Assembly: GCA_029237695.1 (NCBI GenBank)
Contig: CM055275.1
Span: 86,209,088-86,273,087 of the forward strand
Direction: 5' to 3'
Source: Conchocele bisecta
Taxonomy: Eukaryota; Mollusca; Bivalvia; Lucinida; Thyasiridae
Length of the DNA stretch: 64,000 nucleotides
The translations under genes were made by a program, and so were the position numbers. Positions 53,901 to 64,000 of this stretch are shown in pieces (the first letter of the stretch is position 1; the number at the start of each line of letters is the position of its first letter). The notes below the pieces were generated by a model, which was given only the letters and a program-made list of their open reading frames with translations, was not told the DNA's origin and did not search any database.

Positions 53901-56484
53901 CTGGTCGCAACGAATGAATATATTTCTCCAGATGCAGCCACATATCATATCATGCTAATAGGACAGATATAATTAATTCTTCATTTGCATTTCAGCTCGA
54001 CAAACGACAATGTACTGGTCGACTGATGCCCTCTTCGGAAATCTGAACACCAGGAGTCCGAGAGTAATGAAAACAGACCGTTTTGACAAGATATCCCGAT
54101 ACCTCCACGCTAGTGATCGCACGAAAACATCTACACGAAAAACACAGCCAGAGGTGAGCCGGGTTCCCATAGAAAGCCGAGAAGAAAGGCCTTTGCCGAA
54201 AATAAAAAAACGAGACATGAGGTTGTCAACACCTGCCAACAGTGCAATATCCACTTGTGCGTCGTGGTATCCTGATTAAAGCGTTGAGGTTGAAACGTTA
54301 ACTACAAAATCTACCTTCATGTACTCCTGTATTTATATAAAATGTGAATAAAAGCGTGCATCATCATGATGCAAATTGTGTGTCAATGTTAAATTTAATT
54401 TGTGTCAAAAATGTGAAATTGATTTTTTTGAAAAATGCGAAATTCCTTTCTGTGAAAAATGTGAGGTTCATTTCTGTGAAAAGAAGGATTTAAATTTTGG
54501 ATTATATTGAGATTCAACGCTGTCTCAAGACTCACTTTGACATTTGGGACCTGCAAGTTACGTTAGTTATTACCCCACCTGCATGAGCACGAAGTTATGG
54601 CATGTAGACCGGAGAAAAGTATTTTATAGATTCTCATTCCCGCCCGCCCCTAAAATAAACTGCCAAATTAATTTTGGTTACACGTATATATTTTCCAAAA
54701 ATCCAGGCATTAGTCTATTTGTACAGTAATTTGGAATAATGTATAAATTAAAGTTTCACACCCACCACACCGGAAAGTTTGTAAAAAAATGGATGAGAAT
54801 CTACCAATTTATTGTTTTCTGAACTTATTGTACATAATATAGAAATTAATAAGAAGCCAAATATAACACAAAACAATTCACAACATTGATAATGTGAAAC
54901 TAACTCAACTATGATCTGATAAAACCTGGCTTATTACATGTTTAACCATTGCATAACCATACAGGCCAGCGCATCCACACCGTCTATTCAGGATATACAG
55001 GCTGATCAGGATATACAATGGGCATGAATGAAATAAGCCATGTTTTGTCAATAGTGATTTGAACACATACTTGTACATTCAATAAACTTGATAAATACAG
55101 ATTGCTTTATAGATATGTCTGTGTTATCATGTCCTGCACACTGAAATAAGGGAAGTGCATAATGAAAATTACATCATTACGTAGATAAATCTCGGATGAA
55201 TGTCCATATGAATTTTTTAAGATGTATTGGATAATATATAAACTGTTTTTAGTCAGTTAATGTAAGACACCCCTTGCCTGATAATTCTATTTAGAAATTG
55301 CATCAAATATTCCCAGGGAGTCAGAGCTGATAAGCCCACTGCAGTAGCCAGGGGGTGTCTTATCAGTTATCTCTAGGAGTGAACTGGTAATTGGTAGCCA
55401 GGGTTGAATGAGTTAAACACATTCAATCTAAACAATATTTAACTATAAGTACTTTTTCATCAATAACAAAAAAATCCCCCTCCCAAAAAAGAATCAAATA
55501 TTGATTTTATTGCGAAAAAAGAATGTTTTATCATGGGAGCTAAAACTAGATTTTCTAAAAACAATTTTTCTTGTGGACCGATTTTCGAAATCTGACTTTT
55601 ATTTTCTTATTTACATCATTTCCAAGCTAGCTCGCCAGGTCTCAGAGTTAATTTAAAACAATGTTCTACCCTTGTGGTCACCACCTCCTCCTATTTTGCC
55701 CCACTTTTAAATTCCCAGAGGTAATCGTTTTTTTCGAAATGAAATAAAAGTTTGATGGAATGTCATGAAATAAAATAATTTGGGGAACGTGACTTATTTG
55801 TCATTGATGAAAAAGTACTTACATTATATATTTTTTAGATTTAATATATGTTTAATATCCAAAAGTATTCCAATTCCGTTGTTCAGAAAGATGGTGAGTG
55901 TCGTACCGTGTAGATATGTAATATCGGAGTAAAACTGGGCGTGCTTTAAAGAGGCTTTTGTTGTTCATACCACAATATACATGTGAAAACAATATGAATG
56001 CAACTTACAATTTACCATGGTGTTCTGGCATAACGTCTATGTTCGCTGCTTCCGTGACTTGAACGGTTCCAAAGTCATGACTGTGAACCAGACAACCAAC
56101 TTCCGGTACCGTATGATTGTTGTCTCCCAGTTTGAACAAGACCAATACTCGGATGTAGGATTCGTCGGGTGTATTGTCTGGAAACGCCGAGAAAACCACC
56201 ATGGACCCATCACGTGACACATTCTGCCATGTATCCAACCAACTAGAATAGTCATTGTATAAACGTCGCCGAAAATCTCTGTTTCCTTCAAGTTGAGTGG
56301 TATCCACTTGCAGATCGCAGATTGTCTGCGTTAATACGTATGTCGTGTCACCCCTTGTAACTAAACATCCTTTCACCGCTGTGTGAATCTGGAAGTAGCC
56401 CTCAAAGTTGAGCAGAAAGACCACGAGCACGCCGGAGACAATTGATAGCACGTAAAATGCTTTAACAGTTTTCAGCACTACCAT
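50908..56484 (-). CDS. Glycosyltransferase family 92 protein, copy B
   Basis: Two exons: 56,009-56,484 and 50,908-51,940, donor AATT/GTAAGT, acceptor TATTGACCAG/G, phase 2, 502 residues, no stop. It starts MVVLKTVKAFYVLSIVSGVL: a short N-tail plus signal anchor, so a type II Golgi membrane protein. The luminal catalytic domain begins around residue 165 (YKPAFVMCPLSE), with FTVCLSPLFFR, LVQWIEMNRILGADVFYIYN, YLVNVDLDEFIFPRG (acidic metal/sugar-nucleotide site) and the C-terminal CGARHDVSMDNAMVYHY. The length fits the family. Known GT92 members are beta-galactosyltransferases acting on N-glycan core fucose and related acceptors; the acceptor here is unknown. An upstream in-frame Met at 56,601 exists, but copy A does not keep that frame. 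A further coding or non-coding 5' exon cannot be excluded. Confidence 0.85.
52865..53095. mobile_element. CGTACGAC foldback MITE, copy 5
   Basis: GGGGCCCGTTTCACTACACA and TTTAGTGAAACGGGCCCC ends. It lies in the intron of GT92 copy B and is absent from copy A. Confidence 0.8.
53996..54285 (+). pseudogene. piggyBac transposase remnant with internal deletion
   Basis: The segment YWSTDALFGNLNTRSPRVMK, followed by TDRFDKISRYLHASD, matches the entry to the piggyBac DDE domain (Y-W-S-T-D and the RF..I..(F/Y)LH segment). About 30 codons later, after a frame change, the sequence reads CQQCNIHLCVV, the C-terminal cysteine-rich domain signature C-x2-C-x4-LCV. The whole catalytic middle (~400 codons) is missing. 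It lies in the intron of GT92 copy B. The TTAA boundaries of the original element were not found with confidence. Confidence 0.7.
54286..55423. other. Intronic stretch of GT92 copy B without other features
   Basis: Contains short TGTGAAAAATGTGA words (54,405-54,480) in loose tandem. Otherwise no gene or clear repeat is seen. Confidence 0.4.
55424..55871. mobile_element. Foldback element, copy B counterpart with lost ends
   Basis: AAACACATTCAATCTAAACA to TTTAATATCCAAAAGTATTC matches the inner part of 10,855-11,929. The outer GTACGACACTCGCC end survives only on the right side (55,885-55,905). Confidence 0.65.
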
Positions 56485-57395
56485 TTTATCTGTCTGAATG
56501 TGAAATATTCCAAATGGCGTGTAAACACAGGGATTGCGTTCCAAATGTATGTTCATGTCATTTATAGCGGTAGTGCATGTCCGTGCGCATCTATCATACA
56601 TGAGGCGTTATTTTATGGTTACATAATTTGTCATTTACCGATCGTTATCTGTGCATGTCCCGCCACACGCCATTGTTAGTCTATTATTTCATTTACGGAG
56701 TAAATGGCGCCTATTGCTGTCAGAATCGGCTCACGACCCACAACAGGTATACAATAATATGGCAAGCACCGCCTGTGCTTGTTAGCATTGTACGTAATTC
56801 AGTTATTTCCTCAAACAATAATTATTAAGTAATAAAATCACAGTTAAATACAACTTATTTATTAATGTTCCAATGAGCGAAAGTTATAAACACGAGTAAA
56901 ACGGAACGTCAGTTTAGTATTTTGTTAATTCCTTGAACCACAAATATATATTCTTGGTCTGTCTTTTAACTTTCTCAACCAACACGTTGAGATGAGCACT
57001 GACCACTGTTATGCAACATAGGAAATACGTGTCTTTTAAGTATTCCACTGCCGATTAAAGTTAAAGAGGGTGAATTTCCAAATAACGAACGCATAATACC
57101 TGCAGTGTATTGATGTAACAGCTCAATATCCATTTTCACAATTCGTAATGCCATCATACATAGTATCATGACACGCCAGACGATCATAACAAACATCACA
57201 TGTGTAAAAACTGTAGTTTAACCGTACTATTTATATTACTAAATTAAATCCAATATGCTATACCAGAACTTGTATCGCATAAATCATGTGACACATTATT
57301 GTTGCTCTTGATATCAACAGTTCGACTATACTAAAATAGATTCATTTAATAAGAGGCTTAACATTTTCACCGTTTTTTATTTTACAACGACTACC
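56485..57395. other. 5' flank of GT92 copy B
   Basis: Matches 12,508-13,790 of copy A apart from the element at 13,219-13,547. No promoter motif can be placed. Confidence 0.45.
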
Positions 57396-57659
57396 AGGCC
57401 CATACGCAGGAATTATTTTAGGGGGGTGCGTTATCGACGGCGCGAAGGGCTAAACATTTATGAACATGGGGTGTTTTTGTTCTCAAAATTATGAAAATTA
57501 ATTGCAAAAAGTGCAGATCCTGATGAGACGGCTCGTTACGAGCCGGCTCATCTGGATCTACACTGTTTGCCAATACCACTATGTAGGCCTGCGGGTTAAG
57601 AGTGAAAGGGTTAAGGCGGGTGCGTACGCACCCGTCGCACCCCCTCTGCGTACGGGCCT
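57396..57659. mobile_element. CAGGCCC-type MITE, complete, with empty site in copy A
   Basis: Ends AGGCCCATACGCAG and CTGCGTACGGGCCT are inverse, extended inside by AATTATTTTAGGGGGGTGCG. The flanks GACTACC (57,389-57,395) and GACTTCC (57,660-57,666) look like a 7-8 bp target duplication with one change. The copy A site reads AACGACTACCAACACTCG at 13,771-13,788, uninterrupted. It contains the CCTGATGAGACGGCTCG hairpin. A hAT-type non-autonomous element is plausible. Confidence 0.75.
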
Positions 57660-57737
57660 GACTTCCAGCACTCGTTATTGAGAGCCCATATCGCCATTGT
57701 ATATTAGTAATATGGGCTAGATTTCAATTGACATTAA

Positions 57738-58014
57738 AGGTACTGTGTCTCAGATGAGGTTGGAAAGTGGGGTATTGAGTTAGGAAAAAAGCATTTAACA
57801 GAAGATTTGTATTGGTTTCCTAAATATATTTGCCCCTGTGAGTGATCTTCGAAAGCAAACAATTAACCAGGGTTAGTAACGCTAGTTTTGCTAAATAAAG
57901 CATTCACAGTTCCCACGGATGCACCCGCCATGAGTATTCACGTGACAAACTTGTTTTGACTGGACACTACGTCAGCGATAACATTCAGTTCTCACATTGT
58001 TAAATTCGGTCATT
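57738..58014. repeat. Inverted repeat partner of 48,935-49,247
   Basis: See the partner. It lies just beyond the 3' edge of segmental copy B. Confidence 0.75.
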
Positions 58015-58439
58015 TTTACTAATCATGCACGTATATCGTGTGTTACAGTATTAATTGAGAGAATAAACGATTATTATAAATACACCGCTCAATACAACGG
58101 CTCGTACATTACCGACATCCATGACAACTAGACACGCCTTGGTATTTGTGGAGCCCGGTTTAGAGAGGTTACATTGCATATTGCGGACATATGAACTCCC
58201 AACGAAATGAAAGACACTTATGACAATGCGACCGGCTTTGACATTTTTGGAGCTCGGTTTAGACAGATTATATTGTATCAGAATGAGGGAATTATTGAAT
58301 GAACAGTACGGATAGTACGTCGCCTGTCGTATACTGCAGCTGTAAACGGTTTCCTATGAGCCGGGTGTGTCAACCTCCGGATCTGTTACAGTAAGCAGCC
58401 GCGCACTGGTGCACTTGGGGGAGTTTATGTTACATGATT
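58015..58439. other. Stretch without a supported feature
   Basis: Contains two GAGCCCGGTTTAGAGAGGTT-like words (58,151 and 58,251), related to the flank of the inverted segmental repeat at 32,350. No gene is seen. Confidence 0.4.
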
Positions 58440-60655
58440 GACACCCGCCCTCTCGTGTAGATTCCACGGCCAACTCGATGAGAGAGACAGACCGCTGTCG
58501 CTGCGCCTCTACTGCCTGAAAGGCGTCTACAGCGGCCACTGCGCGTCTAGTTCATCTGTCTCGCCGAGAGAGACATACATAGAGAGGTGGCCACAGCGGC
58601 CAGTGCGCGTCTCCTGCTTGCGTCTCGCTGACTTGATGAGAGAGACAGACAGTGAAACGCTGTATCTCTCCTGATAGCGTATCGCTGATTCGATGAGAGA
58701 GATGGACAGAGAGAGGCGACCACAGCGGCCGCTGCGCCTCTCCTGATTGCGCCTCGCTGACTCAATGTTAGAGAGAGAGGGAGATATACAGAGAGGCGGC
58801 CACAGCGGCCGCTGCGCCTCTCCGGATTGCGTCTCGCTGTCTCAATGAGAGAGAGAGAGATAGACATAGACAGACATAGAGAGGCGGCCACAGCGGCTGC
58901 TGCACGTCTTCCGCTTCCGTCTCGCCGACACGATGAGAGAGATATATAGAGACATAGACAGCCGGAAAGAGGGAGGCGGCTGCAGCGGCCGCTGTGCGTC
59001 ACCTGCTTGCATCACGCCGACTCGTTGGGCCAAACAGACAGAGAGAGAGAGAGAGGCGGCCATAACGATCGATGCGCCTCTCCTGCTTACATCTCGTCGA
59101 TTCGGTGAGAGAGACAGGCGGCCACAGCGGCTGCTGCACGTCTCCGGCTTGCGTCTTGCCGGCTAGATGAAACAGACAGACAGAGAGAGAGAGAGGCGGC
59201 CACAGCTCGCCGACACGATGAGTGAGAGAGGGAGAGATATATTATATAAAGAGACATGGACAGTGGGACAGAGAGAGGCGGCTACAGCAGCCGAAGCGCT
59301 TCTGCTGCTTGAATCTCGCCGACTCGCGTCTCCTGCCTGCGTCTCACTGACGCGATAGATAGACAGAGAGAGAGAGAGGCGGCTACAGCGGCCGCTGCGC
59401 GTCTCCTGCATACGTCTCGTTGACTCGATGAGAGAGAGAGAGACAGATAGAGAGAGGCGACCACAGCGGCCGCTGCGAATCTTCTGCTTCAAACAGAGAG
59501 ACATAGAGAGGCGAACAGAGCGACCGCTGCGCTGCTCCTTCTTACGTCTCGCCGACTCGATGAGAGAGACGGACAGAGACAGGCGACCACAGCGGCTGCT
59601 GGGCGTCTCCTGCTTGAGTCTCGCCGACTCGATGATAGAGACAGACAGAGAGAGGCGGCCATAGCTGCGGAGGCCACTTGCGAGAGGGAGATATATATAT
59701 ATATATAAAGAGCGACATAGACATCGGGACTGATAGAGGTGGCTACAGCGGGCGCTGCGCGTCTCCTGCTTCCTGTTCGTGCTTTACGTTTTTATTATTA
59801 ATCCTTCCGATACATGATGAAGTACAAACGTTGTAAGCCCAGATTTCCAACGTGTCCGGCTTAGAGACATTGAACTGTTCTTCCATGACATGTATTTGTA
59901 CTTTTTAAGAATGAACAGACTATATATATGAGATAGACAGACATAGAGAGGCGGCCACAGCGACCACTGCGCCTCTCCAGATTGCGTCTCGCCCAGTCGA
60001 TGAGAGAGTCAGACAGAGAGAGGAGGCCACAACGGCCGCTGCTCGTCTCCTGCTAGCTTCTCGCTGACGTGATGAGAGAGCCTGACAGTGACAGCCTGAC
60101 AGGTGGTCATAGCGGCCGCTACACCTCTCCTGATTGCTTATCGCTGCCTCGATGAGAGATATAGACAGAGAGGGGCGTCCGCAACAGCCGCTGCGCCTCT
60201 CCTGATTGCGTCTCTCTCACTCGATAAGAGAGAGGGACAGACAGAGAGAGGCCGCCAAAGCGGCCGCAGCGCGTCTTCTGCTTGAGGCAGACAGAGAGGG
60301 GCGGCCACAGCGACCGCTGCGCCTCTCCTGCTTAAGTCTCGCTGACTCGATTATAGAGAGAGACAGAGACGGGCGGCCACAGCGGCTGCTGCGCCTCTCC
60401 TGCTTGCGTCTCGCCGACTCGATGATAGAGACAGACAGAGAGTGGCGGCCACAGCTGCGGCGGCCACTTGCGTCTCGCCGACATGATGAAAGCGAGGGGA
60501 GGAGATATATATATAAAGAGAGACATAGATACATAGCCATAGCGGCCGCTGCGCGTCTGCTGCTAGCGTCTTGCCGACTGAATGATATAGACAGGCTGGG
60601 AGAGGCTGCCACCACTGCCGCTGCGCGTCTCCTGCTTGCGTCTCGCTGACTCGAT

Positions 60656-60741
<86 letters not shown>

Positions 60742-60935
60742 CACAGCGCCCGCTGGGCATATCCTGACTCGATGAGAGAGAGACAGAGAGAGAGGTGGCC
60801 AAAGCGGCCGCTGGGCGTCTCCTGCTTGCGTCTCGCTGACTCGATGAGAGAGACAGACAGAGAGAGAGAGAGGGTCACAGCGCCCGCTGCGCATCTCCTG
60901 ACTCGACTCGATCAAGACAGACAGTTGAAAGGTAC
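58440..60935. repeat. GC-rich minisatellite with GCGGCCGC cores, 2.5 kb
   Basis: Roughly 25 units of 70-120 bp run GATGAGAGAGACAGACAGAG, AGAGGCGGCCACAGCGGCCG, CTGCGCGTCTCCTGCTTGCG, TCTCGCTGACTC. It is interrupted once at 59,765-59,935 by ordinary AT-rich sequence. The purine (GA)n part varies most in length and reaches a pure (GA) run at 60,665-60,738. All open frames here, up to 298 codons rich in Ser/Leu/Arg, come from the repetition. GC content and CpG density are far above the rest of the window. Confidence 0.9.
60665..60738. repeat. (GA)n microsatellite inside the minisatellite
   Basis: About 37 uninterrupted GA dinucleotides. Confidence 0.95.
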
Positions 60936-61282
60936 GAATATGTCCACACCAACGAAACTGTCCGCGGACATATTCGGGAGGGTCCAAGACACGAATAAGT
61001 CCGTAGGAAACGAATATGTCCGCAGTGATTTTAGGTTTAGGGGTCGTCTCAAGGTGTTCTGTGAATTTGTAATATATATATGCAGCTATATCGTTTATGG
61101 ATTCTGAGTTCATCTAAACGATGTTAAAACAATGTAATACCATATGCTCTAGTGCAACAAGGTCGATTAAAACGTATGTTCAGAATAGTAGCTGCAAACA
61201 TACATAACCGTTTGGTATTAGTATATATCCATTAGCAGAACAAATGAGCTGGCAGCGTACGCACTGACCAGACTGCGCTAAA

Positions 61283-61803
61283 CTTGGGCTGTGCTATAAG
61301 CTTTTTGTATCACATAATAAATCATATATTCGCCAATATATCTAAATCATGAACCAACACGGAACTACTTGTTCATTTACGCAGTCTGAGAGTGGCATAT
61401 ACTAGTCCGTATTGAGACAAACCTTTTTAATGCCCATAATCAAACATATTGATTCAAATTATTTACACCAATAGCTAGCATGGCCGGTTCTATGCTGGTA
61501 GCACATGCCATTGTACAGTTTGTGGTGCTGGGATAGTTACTTGAAAACTGATTTTGCGGTGGTCAATTCCATAATTACCGTACGTTGTATATGGCGCGTA
61601 TTATCACCATTGCGTAATCGCGATGTAAATGGTGATCGATAAACTTTACAGTTATCGCGTTACATGTGTGAATCTTGGGCTACGCTATCAGCTTTATGTA
61701 TCATATAACAAATCATATATTCGCCAATATATCTAAATCACGAACAAACACGGAACAGTCTGAACACTTACGCAGTCTGAAAGTGGCATGTAATGGTCAG
61801 TAT
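61283..61803 (+). repeat. Direct repeat pair of ~130 bp
   Basis: CTTGGGCTGTGCTATAAGCT to TGGCATATACTAGTC (61,283-61,412) is repeated at 61,674-61,803, with shared ATTCGCCAATATATCTAAAT and CGCAGTCTGA. The second copy directly abuts the foldback element at 61,807. Confidence 0.75.
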
Positions 61804-61806
61804 AGT

Positions 61807-62250
61807 TACTGTCTGTTCCTCGTTTTGCTGCCGACGAACTTTTGGCCATTAAACACATGAAATCTAAAAAATATTTAATCAACAACAAAAAAGTCACACT
61901 CCCCAAAAAAAATTATTTGATGAAATTCCATCAAATATTGATTTTATTGCGAAAAAAAGATTTTCTCATGGGAATTTTAACATGGGGAGTCAATTTCCAA
62001 AATATTTCAGTTTTTTATCCTCAAGGAAATTGACTCCGAAACCTGGCGAGATAGCTTGAAAATGATGTAACTAAGAAAACAAAAGTTCGATTTTGAAAAT
62101 CGGTCCACAAATAAAACAAATATTTTAAAAAAATCTATTTTTAGCCCCCATGATAAGTTCCCATAGGAAAATATTTTTTTCGCAATAAAATCAATATTTG
62201 ATGGAATTTCATCAAATAAACGACAGCAAAACGTGGAACAGACCGTAGTT
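61807..62250. mobile_element. Foldback element, GTCTGTTCC..GGAACAGAC family
   Basis: The left end TACTGTCTGTTCCTCGTTTT and the right end AAAACGTGGAACAGACCGTA are inverse. The interior mirrors ATCAAATATTGATTTTATTG and GGGAATTTTAACATGGGG. No genes. Confidence 0.75.
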
Positions 62251-62359
62251 ATCTCATATTTAAGGGTGGGAATTGGTTCACAGAACCTTCCATACCTGGC
62301 CCAGATATGTTTTCTAGACAATGGCCGTTGGTCCGTTTTACCCCCGAATTTATTGTCTC

Positions 62360-63068
62360 AGATGAGGTTTAAAAAGTTCAAACCACAATATAATTATGTG
62401 CTGCCACCGACATAATTATGCTAATTTGCTTAACCCTTAGACCTCTACACACAACAATTGTCGTCTGCTGTTGCTTTGGTTTGACAGCACTTCAGAATCC
62501 AAATCAATGGAAGTGATTCTGAAGTGCTGTCAACGCATGTTGTAAATTATTCTAAAGTGCTGTCTAACCATGTTGTAAATTATTCTAAAGTGCTGCCAAC
62601 GCATGTTTCTGATGATAAAAATGGAAAATAGAAAATAAACTGCAGACGACACAAAATTAAGATAGCGGTGTAAGGGTTAAAATCGATCAGACCTCAAATT
62701 TGGATGTTGGTTGAAAAAGTCTTTGCTAGTGCTCGAATAAAAACAGGGTGTGTGATCACGTGGGGTCACGTGGTACACAACCGCCTGCGATAATCTTACC
62801 CATAACATCAACGTTTCTGGGGGCCGTTTCACTAAACTTCGTACGACTAAAATGTTCGTAAGTGAAAAATTATGATAGTCTGCAAATTTCACATTAAAAA
62901 TGTTTTTTATTGGATTTACATTTATTGAGCATAGGCTCAATTGATATTTCCAGACGATTCTAAATTTGCTCTTACGAACATTTATAGTGGAACCTCTCTA
63001 AACCGGGCACCGAGTAATATAATGTGATCTCATGTTGAGAGGTTTCTTGGTAACGCATCTCAGACAGG
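62360..63068 (-). repeat. Inverted segmental repeat, member 2
   Basis: Inverse of 32,270-33,075. The internal CGTACGAC MITE (62,819-62,984) has lost its right end, whereas member 1 has it complete. The block ends at the AGGTTTCTTGGTAACGCATC segment, 50 bases before the gap. Confidence 0.8.
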
Positions 63069-63118
63069 TTTCACCGTGTTAGCAAGTTGATTGACTGAGT
63101 CTGAGCTATAGCACAGAT

Positions 63119-63618
63119 NNNNNNNNNNNNNNNNNNNNNNNNNNNNNNNNNNNNNNNNNNNNNNNNNNNNNNNNNNNNNNNNNNNNNNNNNNNNNNNNNN
63201 NNNNNNNNNNNNNNNNNNNNNNNNNNNNNNNNNNNNNNNNNNNNNNNNNNNNNNNNNNNNNNNNNNNNNNNNNNNNNNNNNNNNNNNNNNNNNNNNNNNN
63301 NNNNNNNNNNNNNNNNNNNNNNNNNNNNNNNNNNNNNNNNNNNNNNNNNNNNNNNNNNNNNNNNNNNNNNNNNNNNNNNNNNNNNNNNNNNNNNNNNNNN
63401 NNNNNNNNNNNNNNNNNNNNNNNNNNNNNNNNNNNNNNNNNNNNNNNNNNNNNNNNNNNNNNNNNNNNNNNNNNNNNNNNNNNNNNNNNNNNNNNNNNNN
63501 NNNNNNNNNNNNNNNNNNNNNNNNNNNNNNNNNNNNNNNNNNNNNNNNNNNNNNNNNNNNNNNNNNNNNNNNNNNNNNNNNNNNNNNNNNNNNNNNNNNN
63601 NNNNNNNNNNNNNNNNNN
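63119..63618. other. Assembly gap, 500 N
   Basis: An exact run of 500 N, a common placeholder length for a gap of unknown size. Any reading across it is meaningless. Confidence 0.99.
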
Positions 63619-63922
63619 AATTGCAATTACACTGCAATTCCCAATTAAAATGTCAATTCCAATTTCATTTACCCTGCCATTTCCAATTACACTGCCATTT
63701 CCAATTACACTGTCAATTCTGATTATACTGTCAATTCCAATTTCAATTACACTGCCATTTTCAATCACACGGTCATTTTCAATTATACTGTCATTTCCAA
63801 TTACCCTGCCATTTTCACACACTCTGTCGATTCCAATTACAATTCCAATTACTACTAATTACAGGTATAATGCTATTTCCAATCACACTTACAATTACGA
63901 TGACAATTCCGATTACAATTCA
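63619..63922. repeat. AATTCCAATTACACTGTC-type short tandem array
   Basis: Loose 17-18 bp units of TTCCAATTACACTGCCATTT type run from the gap edge to the next exon. The array probably caused the gap. Confidence 0.85.
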
Positions 63923-63923
63923 G

Positions 63924-64000
63924 GTTCGTACCTCAACCTCTTCAAGCAGTCGCCTCACGTTGCCGTGGCAAACGAGAAGAGCTACTTTGCCGACTTCGAT
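63924..64000 (+). CDS. Probable exon of an unidentified gene, cut by the window end
   Basis: After the acceptor-like TTACAATTCAG the composition changes abruptly to GC-rich. The third frame reads SYLNLFKQSPHVAVANEKSY, then FADFD, with C or G at nearly every third codon position, the usual sign of a conserved exon. The other two plus frames are also open over this short length. No family can be named from 25 residues. The exon continues beyond the window. Confidence 0.5.

Larger units (their letters stand above)
46911..57690. repeat. Segmental duplication, copy B, second part
   Basis: It corresponds to copy A 6,593-13,806. Private to this copy: an internal duplication (47,497-47,780 versus 48,667-48,935), the 58 bp tandem array (49,262-50,130), several insertions in the GT92 intron, and the CAGGCCC element at 57,396-57,659. 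Confidence 0.85.

Noticed and set aside
58440..61113. Long Ser/Leu/Arg-rich open frames, up to 298 codons
   Set aside because: They exist on both strands and are produced by the GA/GCGGCC minisatellite, with no independent coding evidence.
63060..63822. Open frames running through the N block
   Set aside because: 500 unknown bases; the reading is an artefact of the gap.

Overview
The window looks like nuclear DNA of an invertebrate animal, most likely a bivalve mollusc. It is AT-rich, has spliced genes with GT/AG introns, is packed with short foldback (MITE-like) repeats, tRNA-derived SINE-like units and minisatellites, and carries a 500-N scaffold gap. The taxon is inferred from this repeat style, not from a marker gene. 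No bacterial operon, rRNA gene, stand-alone tRNA gene or CRISPR array is visible.

Layout. 1.6-4.4 kb: an intronless, decayed gene with FEN1/XPG-like nuclease signatures and a Cys-rich tail. 5.2-13.8 kb: copy A of a segmental duplication with a broken glycosyltransferase family 92 (GT92) gene on the minus strand. 14-17.8 kb: SINE-like units and tandem repeats. 17.86-25.25 kb: a 7.4 kb insertion inside a small foldback repeat, built around a ~3 kb near-perfect inverted duplication whose arms each hold three compactly arranged genes in different states of decay. 25.3-33 kb: mainly MITE-like foldback repeats, several families in several copies. 33.1-34.56 and 46.9-57.7 kb: copy B of the segmental duplication, with an intact GT92 gene. 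Copy B is split by a 12,350 bp transposon (34,561-46,910) with 31 bp terminal inverted repeats, iterated subterminal motifs and a perfect 6 bp target duplication; copy A preserves the empty site. 58.4-60.9 kb: a GC-rich minisatellite. 61-64 kb: foldback repeats, an inverted duplicate of 32.3-33.1 kb, the gap, an AATTCC-rich array, and a probable exon cut by the window end.

The two large elements are the main discoveries. The 12.35 kb transposon carries a frame-consistent four-exon PIF1-family helicase gene on the minus strand. It also carries remnants of two different transposases: a DDE type with an SD-x-CGGQN motif, whose core and C-terminal exon lie on either side of the helicase gene, and the C-terminal half of a P-element-like enzyme on the plus strand. 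The 7.4 kb element has a virus-like arrangement: a ~650-codon gene X and a proline-rich membrane protein gene Y converge tail to tail, while a small gene Z diverges from X. Everything is mirrored around a short hairpin-rich centre. No polymerase, integrase or capsid gene was recognised in it, so its class is left open.

Only the GT92 copy B gene, the PIF1 gene and the terminal exon look like possibly functional protein-coding genes. Almost everything else is mobile DNA, its remains, or tandem repeats.
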